Positions 1 to 7,922 of a DNA stretch of 10,074 bases are shown one piece after another. This DNA is from CAZCBJ01 sp964496705 (GTDB lineage Bacteria > Chloroflexota > Anaerolineae > Anaerolineales > Anaerolineaceae), in contig CAZCBJ010000144.1 in the NCBI GenBank assembly GCA_964496705.1, positions 1 through 10,074 on the forward strand. Reading direction: 5' to 3'. The position numbers were made by a program, and so were the translations under genes. Each line of letters begins with the position of its first letter. Position 1 is the first letter of the stretch. Below the pieces are notes generated by a model. That model saw nothing but the letters and a program-made list of their open reading frames with translations. It did not search any database and was not told the DNA's origin.

Positions 1-26
1 CCTCTGATCAGGCAGCCCGGTTCCGG

Positions 27-42
27 CTTACAAAATTGTAAG
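27..42. promoter_or_regulatory. 16-bp palindrome, candidate operator upstream of the giant sensor gene
   Basis: The sequence CTTACAA-AA-TTGTAAG has two perfect 7-bp inverted arms around a 2-nt centre. It lies 32 nt upstream of the TATAAT at 75-80, so it would sit upstream of or next to the -35 region. Two-fold symmetric AT-rich sites of this size are typical for dimeric helix-turn-helix or winged-helix regulators (known of such families). With a 2-nt centre it cannot form a sensible RNA hairpin, so a protein-binding DNA site is the better reading. The regulator is not identifiable from this window. Confidence 0.4.
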
Positions 43-51
43 TATTTCATC

Positions 52-80
52 TGGGAATCAGGCTGGTATTCTCGTATAAT
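52..80 (+). promoter_or_regulatory. Sigma-70-type promoter of the giant sensor gene
   Basis: A perfect TATAAT lies at 75-80. The hexamer 17 bp upstream (52-57, TGGGAA) matches TTGACA at only three positions, so the -35 is weak and an activator may help. Transcription would start near 87, giving a 5' leader of about 43 nt to the TTG at 130 or about 76 nt to the ATG at 163. The remainder of 1-129 shows no other gene. Confidence 0.6.
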
Positions 81-129
81 GTTAACATTGATTCTCTATT
101 AACTTGTTGGGTATTGTTACGGAAACAAG

Positions 130-3100
130 TTGAATTCGGAAACCGGCCTGGGAGAGACCGGCATGCCGCCCCCGAGGAGCGATGTTTTGGCTGAGCCTCG
201 CGTTTTGCTCGTCTCTGGCGATCAGCTCACCGCCGACACAGTCGGCAAATGTCTGCGTGAGTGCAATTTCGCTTACCTGGGAACCGCGCAGTTAGCAAAG
301 GACGCGGGGAAATCGCTGCATCCGGGCAGCCCCAACGCGCTGCTTATAGACCTGTCCTCCCATCGTGAGGCTGCCATCCAGGCAGCCCTGGAAGCGCACC
401 AAAGCAACGCTGCCGCGCTCATCTTTTTGGCAGATGCCGAGGATGCCAGCCTGACGGATGCCGTGCTGGAATGCCACGCGCACGGCTATCTGCGCCATCC
501 CTTCACCTCCGCCGAGCTGTGCGCGGCGCTGGAAAAAGCCATCACCCGCTGGGAACATGAGGTGGAAAAGGCCAGCCCAATTCATTGCCTCAACGCCAAT
601 CCTCATCCCGTCCTGCGCATTTCCTCCCAAGGCATCCTCCTTTTTGCCAATCCCGCCAGCCAGACGTTGATCGATTACTGCGGGTGCAAGGTCGGTCATG
701 CGGTACCAGAACAATTCCGATCCTTGATCCAGCAGGCATTGGACAGCGGAGAGATTATCCAGACCGAACAACTGTGCGGCAACCATATTTTTCACCTATC
801 CTGGACGCCCATCATGGGCAGCTCGGTCGTCAATCTGTACGCCGTCGACGTCACACAGCAAAAAACCATCGAGAACGACCTGCGCGAGAGCGAAAGGCGG
901 CTGCGCACGCTGGTAGAATCGACCTCCACCGCGATCCTTATCATTCAACAAGATCATGTGGTTTACGCCAACCCGGCAGCCGAAAGGATCACCGGTTACT
1001 CACTAGACGAGCTGAACGCTTTGCAGTATGTGGATTTGGTTCATCCCGATTCTCGCCAGCAGGTTTTGCAGATTGCCGCTGAATTCCTGCAGGGATCACG
1101 CAGATCCGAGCGCGTCAATTTGCAGCTCCGCACCCAAGATCAGCGCGCGCCATGGGTTGAAATCATCGGCGATTGGATTGTGTACCAGGGCCAACCGGCG
1201 GGTATGGTCACCTTCACGGACATCAGCGAGCGGTTGCAAGCCGAACAGGCGCTCAGACAATCCGAAGAAGGCTATCGCAACATCATCCAATCCACTCCGG
1301 CCGGTCTGCACATGTACCGCCTGGACGCAGATGACCGCTTGATCTTGAACGGCGCCAATCCCTCAGCGGATAAAATCCTGGGCATTGACCACAGAGGTCT
1401 CTTCGGCTTGCCAATTGAGCAAGTCTTTCCAGGTCTGGCGAACATGGAGATCCCAAATATCTTAAAGGACATCGCCCGCAGCGGGGGAACATGGCAAAAT
1501 GACCAGGTGTTCTATGAGATGGATGGAATTCGGGGATTATATGATGTCCACGCCTTCCAGAATGGTCCAGGGCAGGTGACGGTCAGTTTCAGCGATGTGA
1601 CCGAGCGCAGGCAAACTACGAATGAATTGGCCCGCCGCGCCCGAGAGTTGGATGAGCTCTATCAAACTTCTCTGGAAATCAATACACTGTCCGATATTCC
1701 CGGGCTATTGTCTGGCATTGTACGCCGCGCTGCCGACCTGGTGGGGGCTCCCATGGGCGGTCTTTATCTGGTGACCCCTGACCGCCAATCTGTGGTGCTG
1801 GCTGTTTCACACAATATACCCGGCAATTTTTTAGGCATCCGGCTGAAAATGGGCGAGGGACTTTCCGGCAAAGTGGCCCAGACAGGCGAAGCCCTCATGA
1901 CCGAAGACTACAGGGGCTGGGAAGGCCGCGCTGCCGCCTTTCAGGACACGCCCTTCCGCAGAGTGCTGGGGGTCCCGCTCAAAAGTAGCGACGAGGTGAT
2001 CGGCGTGATCGACGTCACCGACACTCAACAGAGCGGACCTTTCAGTCCCGAGGAAATCCGACTGGTGAAATTGTTCGCCGATCAAGCCGCCATTGCCATT
2101 GCCAATGCCCGGCTGTATGAGAAGCTGCAGCATGAGCTGGCCGAAAGGCAGCGGGCTGAAACTTCCCTTGCGCGCCACGTCCAATTGATGGATGAGCTGT
2201 ACATCACCTCGCTGGAAATCAACACCCTGTCCGATATTCCCGAATTGCTCAACGCCATCGTGAACCGCGCTGCCAATCTGCTCAATGTCAGTGTGGGCGG
2301 ATTGTACCTTTACGAACCTTCAACCCAAGAGCTTGGTCTGGCTGTGGGTCTCAACATGAGCCAGGAATTCATCGGGTTGAAACTTAAACCCGGCGAAGGT
2401 CTGGCGGGCAAGGTGGCACAGAGCGGCGAAATTGAAATTATTGACGATTATCAGACATGGAATGGGCGCGCCATGGTCTTTGAAGGCGGCATTTACCACC
2501 GCGCCATTGGTGTCCCACTCACCTCCGGCCAGGAACTGCTGGGTGTATTCTTTATGACCGATACCGAGCACAGCGGCCCGTTCACCGATGAGGAAATCCG
2601 CCTGGTGAGTCTGTTCGCCGATCAAGCCGGCGCCGCGCTGGGCAATGCCCGTTTGTTGAATCAGATACAGATTGAGTTGAATGAACGCATCAAGGCTGAA
2701 TCCGCGCTGCGCGATCAATTAAGTTACATGCAGCTCGTCACCGAAATATCCGCTCTCTTCATCAACCCATCCGGCTCCGACATCCGCGAACCCATCCAGG
2801 CCAGTTTAAAATTGCTGATTGATTATATCGGCGCGGACACCTGCTCCCTGCAAGAATATCACCCGGACACCGAGCAATATGTGTTGATGGGCGCCTGCAC
2901 CAGAGAACCCGGGCAAAAGGCAACCGACTCGGGCAATATTCGTGATTATCCACACCTCGCCGCCACACTGCAAAGCGGGCAGACCTTCTTGCTCACCAAC
3001 CTGGAAGGGATTTCCGAAAGTAATTTTCCGGAATTGGCAACCTTGAAACAACTCAATCTGCAGGGAATCCTGATCCACCCCCTGACCATTGAGGGAAAGC

Positions 3101-6100
3101 TATACGGCGCCCTGTGCTTCACCACCTACCACCGATCTTGCACCTGGGATACCCAACTGGCAGATAAGCTTAGCCTGGCGGCAGACATCCTTACCAATGC
3201 GCTGGCCCGCCGCCAGAGTGAAACTGCCTTGCGCGCCAGCGAACAGCGTTATCGTCAGGTATCCGAGCTGACCTCAGATTTTGCTTATGCCATTTCGCTG
3301 ACAGAAGATGGGCAATTTGATCCAGACTGGGCTACCGAGGCAGCTTTCCGTGTGACCGGCTACAGCATGGAAGAGTTTGATCCGGATTTAAAGTGGTTCT
3401 TCCAATTGATCTATCCTGAAGATTTAAGCCACATCCAGGACCAAGTGCCAAGGCTGCTCAGCGGTGAAACCGTGTCTGCAGATGTGCGCATCCTCACGAA
3501 AAACGGAGACATTCGTTGGCTGCACAATTACACCCGCCCAGTTTGGGATGATCAGCAAAAACGCATCATTCGCCTGCTGGGGGCTGCACGCGATATCACC
3601 GAACAAAAAATAATTGACCAGGCACTGGTCGAACAGTTCCGTTTTGAGCAGTTGCTTGCAGAATTATCTTCCAGTCTCATTCGCCAGCCGGCCGACCGGC
3701 TGGACGATCAAATCATCCACGGCCTGGAGCTGCTCGCCAATTACCTGGAAGTTGACCGCTGCACGCTGCACCAATACAACCCCGATTTCGACTCGAGCAT
3801 CCCGCGATTCACCTGGGGGAAAGCGGGGATATCCGGCGCTTATGCGGTAACAGCCGACTCGCCCCTGGCGTTTTTAATGGACATGATGAAGAAAGGCCGA
3901 GTCTTCCAGTATCCGTTTTCTGTGCTGCAAACCGACGACACTCAATCCATAGCCGGGCTGCTCGATTCGTTTGGTCTCAAATCGCTTTTATTAATCCCGT
4001 TGGCCATCACGGAAGGCTTTTACAGCCTGGCCTGCGTTTCTTACAACCAGACGAAATCCTGGACAGATGAAACCATTCAGCAAATGATGCTGGTGCTTGA
4101 GATATTTGGCAGCGCATTGAGCCGCCAGCAGGCGATGAACAACCTCAGCGCCAGTGAAACCCGTTACCGCCGATTGGTCGAACTGGCTCCTTACGGCGTA
4201 GCCATCCTGAATAATGGAAAAATCGTCTATGCCAACGAAACTGCTTTCCGCCATTTCCGGGCCGAGCGCGAAGAACAGGTGATCGGCATGCCGATCCTGG
4301 ACTTCGTCCCCGCCGATGACCATGAATTGGTTGTGGAACGATTGCGCCAGTTGGCCATGGGTCAGGATCTTCCCCCCTTTGAAGAACGCTTCCTGCGGTT
4401 GGATGGCAGCGTAATGGAAGTTGAGGTTACATGCTTGTCCATCACCCATCAGGGACAGCCTGCAGGTTTGGTGATGATTCACGATATCACCGAGCGTAAA
4501 CGCAGTGCAGAGACGCTGGCCAGGCGTGCTGATGAGTTGGCAGCTCTTCAGGCTACGCTGTTAAACATCACCACACCCAATACCCTGCCGCAGGTGCTTG
4601 AGGCCATCGTCGAACAGGCCGTCAGGCTGTTGGGAGCGCCTTCCGGAGCATTGTATCTGTGTGATCCAGTTGAACAACAAGTTCGCTGTGTGGTCAGTTA
4701 CCAAACCGCCAGGGATTACACCGGCGTCATGCTGCGGTATGGCGAGGGCGCCGGCGGAACGGTTGCCCAGACCGGAAAAGCGCTGACCATCGATGATTAC
4801 CGCACCTGGGAATCGCGCGCCGAAATCTTCGAGCAGGAACAACCTTTCACCTCCGTGTTAGCGGTACCCATGATGTGGCACGGTGAAGTCACCGGGGTCA
4901 TCATCGCCCTGGATGATAACAAAGCCCATCGTTTCACCCAGTCAGAGATGGAACTGCTCCGCCTGTTTGCCAATCATGCCGCCATCGCGGTGGAGAACAC
5001 GCGCCTGTACGAAGAAGCCTTGCGTGAAGAACAGCGAGTGCGGGAAAGTGAGGAGCGCTTTCGCTCGGCCTTCGATGACGCCCCGGTCGGGATGACCCTC
5101 ACCGGCCTGGATGGACGCTACCTGCGCATCAATCAGGCCTTCTGCGAGATGATCGGGTACACTGTGTCGGAGCTGTTGGGCATGAATTTCCTTCAGATCA
5201 CCCACCCGGATGATATTGCAGTAAACCAGGATAAGTTTCAACAGATCCTCGCCGGCAAGACCAACACTTTTTCCATGGAAAAACGTTATCGCCACAGGCA
5301 AGGGACAATTGTTTGGGTCAACATGTCCACCTCTCTGTTGCGTGACGTTGAAGGCAATCCGCTGTATTTCATCACGCATATCATCAACATCACCGAGCAG
5401 AAAAAGGCGGAAGAAGCCGAGCTCGCCCGCCTGGAACGCATTTCACGCCAACAGCAGGCGCTCATCCATTTGACCACCCGCCAAACGATCAATGGCGGGC
5501 TGGCAGCCGCTTTACAGGAAATCACTCGCACCACCGCCGAGGTGATGAAAGTTGAACACGCCAGCATCTGGCTGATAGACAACGATGCAGAAACCATCCA
5601 TTGCCAGGATAAATATCAGCGAAGCACAGGCGAGCACAGCCGCGCCAACAGCTTGCATAAGGATCAAGTGCCCATATATTTGCAGAATCTTATCCACGAG
5701 CGTGTGATTGCCACGCATGATGCGCTGCATGACGAGCGTACGCTGGAGTTCGCCGACGAATACCTGACAATCAACAGTGTCACCTCCATGCTGGATGCTG
5801 GCATACGCGTTTCCGGACAACTGGTGGGGGTTATATCGCTTGACCATGTCGGTCCCCAACGAGTTTGGACAGAGGACGAAATTGCCTTCGCCGGCGAGAT
5901 AGCCGACCAGATTGCCCAGGCGATCCTCAGCAACCAGCACCAACTGGCCGAAGATGAGCTGCGCGAAAGCGAAGCGCGCATGGTTCAGATGGCTGACACG
6001 GTCAACGAGGTGTTTTGGATTTTTGATTTTGATAATGGCGATTTAACCTACATCAACGCCGCCTATGAACGCATTTTCAAACTCCCTGCTGATGAATTGT

Positions 6101-7896
6101 TCACGAATGCCATCGCCTGGCACCGCGCAGTGCACCCGGATGATTTACCAACAGCTCAACACGTCTCCAATTTACACGCCGAGGGGAAAGCGGCTGACGC
6201 CGAGTTCCGCATCATCCTGCCCGATGGCAGCATTCGCTGGATTCTGCTGCGCGCCACGCCGGTGCTGGATGAACGAGGCAAGCCGTATCGCATGATCGGC
6301 AGCGCCCAGGATATCACCGAAGCCAAACAGCGCGAAACTGAAATGAGCGCCGTGTTGAAGGTTTCCACCGTTCTGCGCAGTGCGCAATCCCGATCAGAAA
6401 TCATGCAACTCACCCTGCAACAGTTGACCGCATTGCTCAACACCGATGGCGCCATGATCGCGCTGGTCGCCGCCACCCTCAACGCGGTAGAAATCCTTCA
6501 AGCCACCGGGAGTTGGAGCGCCGCGGCTGGCAAACAAATCCCGGTTGGCGAAGGCGTGAACGGCCAAGTGGCCGCTTCCGGTCAGCCCTGTTTCAACACC
6601 GATGGCGCCACCTCCGAGCAGCTGCTTGAGGAGGAATTCACCCCGGTTTTTCCGGCAATTGCCAGCGTGCCCCTCATCACCCGGCATCAGACCATCGGCG
6701 TTCTGACCATCGGGCGCAAAGCCGAATTCTCTCCAGCCGAAATCCGCCTGCTGTTGGCTGTCTCCGAAATCGCTGCCAACGCCATCCACCGCTCCGACCT
6801 CCACGAGCAAACCCAGCGCCATGTGGAGCGGCTATCCGCACTGCACAATGTGGACATTGCCATCAGCACCAACTTCAACCTGAACGCCATTCTTGACATC
6901 CTTTTGGAACAGGTGATCAGCCAGCTTCAGGTTTCTGCGGCTGACATTCTGCTTTACAATCCGCACACCCATGGGCTTGAATTTGCTGCCGGACAGGGCT
7001 TCAACGCCCCAACAATTAATAAATTGCGTTTGCGCCTCAACGACAGCCTGGCCGGACGCTCTGTACTGGAGCGCAAGATCGTCTATGTTCCCGACATCCG
7101 TCTGGAAGATCCCAAGCTCCTGCGCCACATGACCGCCAGTGGTGAAGAGTTCAGCGCTTATGTCGGTCTACCATTGATGGTCAAGGGTCAGGTGAAGGGC
7201 GTGTTGGAGATCTTCCACCATAAATCCATCCCGCCTGACCCGGAGGGGATGAGCTTTCTGGAATCGCTCGCCAACCAGGCCGCCATCGCCATTGACAATA
7301 CACAGATGTTTGAGAACCTGCAGCGTTCCAACCTGGAATTGTCGGTGGCTTATGACGCCACCATCGAGGGTTGGGCGCGCGCGCTGGAGCTGCGCGACAT
7401 GGAAACTGAAGGCCACTCCGAGCGCGTCACTGAGTTGACCGTCCAACTGGCCGTTTTGATCGGCCTGAACAACGAGGAGCAGATGCACCTCCGCCGCGGC
7501 GCGCTGCTGCACGACATCGGCAAAATGGGCATTCCCGATGCAATCCTGCGCAAACCTGGTCCGCTCAATGACGAAGAATGGGAGATTATGCGCCAGCATC
7601 CGGTTTTCGCCTACCGTCTGCTCGCTCCCATCGATTTTCTGCGCCCGGCAGCCGAGATACCCTACTGCCACCATGAGCGCTGGGACGGCAGCGGCTATCC
7701 GCGATGTCTGGCCGGGGAGCAGATTCCTATCGCCGCCCGCGTGTTCAGCGTGATTGATGTCTACGATGCACTCACCAGCCGACGACCCTACCGCGCCGCC
7801 TGGACACACGAGCTGGCTATTGCTTACATCCGTGATAACCGCGGCAAGCTGCTCGATCCGCGCGTGGTGGACGCCTTCCTGACCATGATTTCCTGA
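130..7896 (+). CDS. Giant multi-PAS/GAF sensor protein with C-terminal HD-GYP cyclic-di-GMP phosphodiesterase
   Basis: This 2588-residue protein is predicted to be a cytosolic c-di-GMP phosphodiesterase gated by many small-ligand, redox or light-type sensor domains. Approximate order: receiver-like 24-141; PAS1 153-247; PAS2 258-372; PAS3 382-495; GAF1 518-665; GAF2 698-845; GAF3 863-1030; PAS4 1042-1160; GAF4 1170-1333; PAS5 1347-1458; GAF5 1478-1627; PAS6 1644-1758; GAF6 1778-1937; PAS7 1948-2066; GAF7 2072-2224; GAF8 2238-2396; HD-GYP 2402-2588. All seven PAS domains end in a DIT-E/DVT-E-like motif, and six begin after an LRxSExRYR-like helix. No transmembrane stretch, kinase or GGDEF domain is seen. 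An in-frame TAA at 100-102 limits the start. The coordinates use the first start after it, TTG at 130, whose upstream GGA is weak. ATG at 163 (residue 12) has a better ribosome site and may be the true start. The HD-GYP assignment is strong. The ligands of the sensor domains cannot be told from sequence. Confidence 0.93.
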   Translation: MNSETGLGETGMPPPRSDVLAEPRVLLVSGDQLTADTVGKCLRECNFAYLGTAQLAKDAGKSLHPGSPNALLIDLSSHREAAIQAALEAHQSNAAALIFLADAEDASLTDAVLECHAHGYLRHPFTSAELCAALEKAITRWEHEVEKASPIHCLNANPHPVLRISSQGILLFANPASQTLIDYCGCKVGHAVPEQFRSLIQQALDSGEIIQTEQLCGNHIFHLSWTPIMGSSVVNLYAVDVTQQKTIENDLRESERRLRTLVESTSTAILIIQQDHVVYANPAAERITGYSLDELNALQYVDLVHPDSRQQVLQIAAEFLQGSRRSERVNLQLRTQDQRAPWVEIIGDWIVYQGQPAGMVTFTDISERLQAEQALRQSEEGYRNIIQSTPAGLHMYRLDADDRLILNGANPSADKILGIDHRGLFGLPIEQVFPGLANMEIPNILKDIARSGGTWQNDQVFYEMDGIRGLYDVHAFQNGPGQVTVSFSDVTERRQTTNELARRARELDELYQTSLEINTLSDIPGLLSGIVRRAADLVGAPMGGLYLVTPDRQSVVLAVSHNIPGNFLGIRLKMGEGLSGKVAQTGEALMTEDYRGWEGRAAAFQDTPFRRVLGVPLKSSDEVIGVIDVTDTQQSGPFSPEEIRLVKLFADQAAIAIANARLYEKLQHELAERQRAETSLARHVQLMDELYITSLEINTLSDIPELLNAIVNRAANLLNVSVGGLYLYEPSTQELGLAVGLNMSQEFIGLKLKPGEGLAGKVAQSGEIEIIDDYQTWNGRAMVFEGGIYHRAIGVPLTSGQELLGVFFMTDTEHSGPFTDEEIRLVSLFADQAGAALGNARLLNQIQIELNERIKAESALRDQLSYMQLVTEISALFINPSGSDIREPIQASLKLLIDYIGADTCSLQEYHPDTEQYVLMGACTREPGQKATDSGNIRDYPHLAATLQSGQTFLLTNLEGISESNFPELATLKQLNLQGILIHPLTIEGKLYGALCFTTYHRSCTWDTQLADKLSLAADILTNALARRQSETALRASEQRYRQVSELTSDFAYAISLTEDGQFDPDWATEAAFRVTGYSMEEFDPDLKWFFQLIYPEDLSHIQDQVPRLLSGETVSADVRILTKNGDIRWLHNYTRPVWDDQQKRIIRLLGAARDITEQKIIDQALVEQFRFEQLLAELSSSLIRQPADRLDDQIIHGLELLANYLEVDRCTLHQYNPDFDSSIPRFTWGKAGISGAYAVTADSPLAFLMDMMKKGRVFQYPFSVLQTDDTQSIAGLLDSFGLKSLLLIPLAITEGFYSLACVSYNQTKSWTDETIQQMMLVLEIFGSALSRQQAMNNLSASETRYRRLVELAPYGVAILNNGKIVYANETAFRHFRAEREEQVIGMPILDFVPADDHELVVERLRQLAMGQDLPPFEERFLRLDGSVMEVEVTCLSITHQGQPAGLVMIHDITERKRSAETLARRADELAALQATLLNITTPNTLPQVLEAIVEQAVRLLGAPSGALYLCDPVEQQVRCVVSYQTARDYTGVMLRYGEGAGGTVAQTGKALTIDDYRTWESRAEIFEQEQPFTSVLAVPMMWHGEVTGVIIALDDNKAHRFTQSEMELLRLFANHAAIAVENTRLYEEALREEQRVRESEERFRSAFDDAPVGMTLTGLDGRYLRINQAFCEMIGYTVSELLGMNFLQITHPDDIAVNQDKFQQILAGKTNTFSMEKRYRHRQGTIVWVNMSTSLLRDVEGNPLYFITHIINITEQKKAEEAELARLERISRQQQALIHLTTRQTINGGLAAALQEITRTTAEVMKVEHASIWLIDNDAETIHCQDKYQRSTGEHSRANSLHKDQVPIYLQNLIHERVIATHDALHDERTLEFADEYLTINSVTSMLDAGIRVSGQLVGVISLDHVGPQRVWTEDEIAFAGEIADQIAQAILSNQHQLAEDELRESEARMVQMADTVNEVFWIFDFDNGDLTYINAAYERIFKLPADELFTNAIAWHRAVHPDDLPTAQHVSNLHAEGKAADAEFRIILPDGSIRWILLRATPVLDERGKPYRMIGSAQDITEAKQRETEMSAVLKVSTVLRSAQSRSEIMQLTLQQLTALLNTDGAMIALVAATLNAVEILQATGSWSAAAGKQIPVGEGVNGQVAASGQPCFNTDGATSEQLLEEEFTPVFPAIASVPLITRHQTIGVLTIGRKAEFSPAEIRLLLAVSEIAANAIHRSDLHEQTQRHVERLSALHNVDIAISTNFNLNAILDILLEQVISQLQVSAADILLYNPHTHGLEFAAGQGFNAPTINKLRLRLNDSLAGRSVLERKIVYVPDIRLEDPKLLRHMTASGEEFSAYVGLPLMVKGQVKGVLEIFHHKSIPPDPEGMSFLESLANQAAIAIDNTQMFENLQRSNLELSVAYDATIEGWARALELRDMETEGHSERVTELTVQLAVLIGLNNEEQMHLRRGALLHDIGKMGIPDAILRKPGPLNDEEWEIMRQHPVFAYRLLAPIDFLRPAAEIPYCHHERWDGSGYPRCLAGEQIPIAARVFSVIDVYDALTSRRPYRAAWTHELAIAYIRDNRGKLLDPRVVDAFLTMIS
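150..156 (+). promoter_or_regulatory. Ribosome binding site favouring the ATG at 163
   Basis: GGGAGAG contains GGAG at 151-154, 8 nt before the ATG at 163-165. This is a better Shine-Dalgarno match and spacing than the single GGA at 121-123 before the TTG at 130. The first domain-like strand (RVLLV) begins at residue 24, so both starts leave the receiver-like domain complete. Confidence 0.45.
199..552 (+). other. Degenerate receiver (REC) domain at the N-terminus of the giant sensor
   Basis: Residues 24-141 follow the response-regulator pattern: RVLLV strand, LLIDL strand with Asp74 at the phosphoacceptor position, LIFLAD strand, and a GYLRHPF segment near the end. Asp74 is retained. The acidic pair that normally follows the first strand is Ser29-Gly30, the usual Thr/Ser is Ala101, and the conserved Lys before Pro is His123. 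These changes should impair Mg2+ binding and phosphorylation, so it is probably a pseudo-receiver used for protein contact. The domain assignment rests on pattern and hydrophobicity, not an alignment search. Confidence 0.65.
1651..2658 (+). repeat. In-phase tandem duplication encoding GAF1 and GAF2
   Basis: The copies are 1651-2118 (residues 508-663) and 2191-2658 (residues 688-843). They align without a gap at a constant offset of 540 nt, or 180 residues. A hand count gives about 90 identical residues of 156. Both share SLEINTLSDIP, GEGL-GKVAQ, DY--W-GRA and EEIRLV-LFADQA blocks, and 18 nt are identical at the LFADQA block (near 2074 and 2614). GAF5 (about 1478-1627) is a more distant relative with the same DDYRTW-type motif. 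The repeat is explained by domain duplication, not by a mobile element. Confidence 0.85.
7333..7896 (+). other. HD-GYP phosphodiesterase output domain of the giant sensor
   Basis: All signature residues of an active HD-GYP domain are visible: His2429 in GHSERV, His2461-Asp2462 followed by Lys2465 in HDIGK, His2490 in the RQHP motif, HHERWDGSGYP at 2514-2524, and Asp2543 in the DVYDALTSRRPY segment. Members of this family hydrolyse cyclic di-GMP to pGpG or GMP at a two- or three-metal site (known of the family). The preceding helix (ENLQRSNLELSVAYDATIEG) is the usual link from a GAF domain to HD-GYP, so the signal from the GAF/PAS stack should pass through it. The protein ends 34 residues after the YRAAW segment, which is normal. 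Confidence 0.93.
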
Positions 7897-7903
7897 TCTG
7901 CGC

Positions 7904-7909
7904 TACAAT
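7904..7909 (+). promoter_or_regulatory. -10-like box with very short leader before the EEP-fold gene
   Basis: TACAAT lies 13 nt before the ATG at 7923, inside the 26-nt gap after the giant gene. Transcription would begin about 7916, leaving a leader of about 6-7 nt, too short for a Shine-Dalgarno site; none is visible. The upstream CTGACC at 7879-7884 resembles a -35 but the spacing is 19 bp. Read-through from the giant gene remains possible. Confidence 0.4.
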
Positions 7910-7922
7910 ACAATTCAAACGT

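Noticed and set aside
14..28. AGCC-C-GG-TT-CC-GGCT hairpin as a terminator of an upstream gene
   Set aside because: The full stem would leave a 2-nt loop and a bulge, and it is not followed by a T tract. No upstream gene is visible.
81..103. GTTAA...TTAAC inverted repeat around the predicted transcription start
   Set aside because: Five-base AT-rich arms with a 13-nt spacer are expected by chance in this leader; the support is too weak for a separate site.
1651..7305. Phytochrome-like bilin-binding GAF domain
   Set aside because: No PHY domain follows any GAF, and no GAF shows the chromophore Cys-His context. The GAFs look like generic ligand-binding types.
7168..7809. 213-codon - strand open frame opposite GAF8 and HD-GYP
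   Set aside because: The + strand encodes conserved HD-GYP catalytic motifs over the same bases. The antisense product shows no recognisable pattern and no good start signal.
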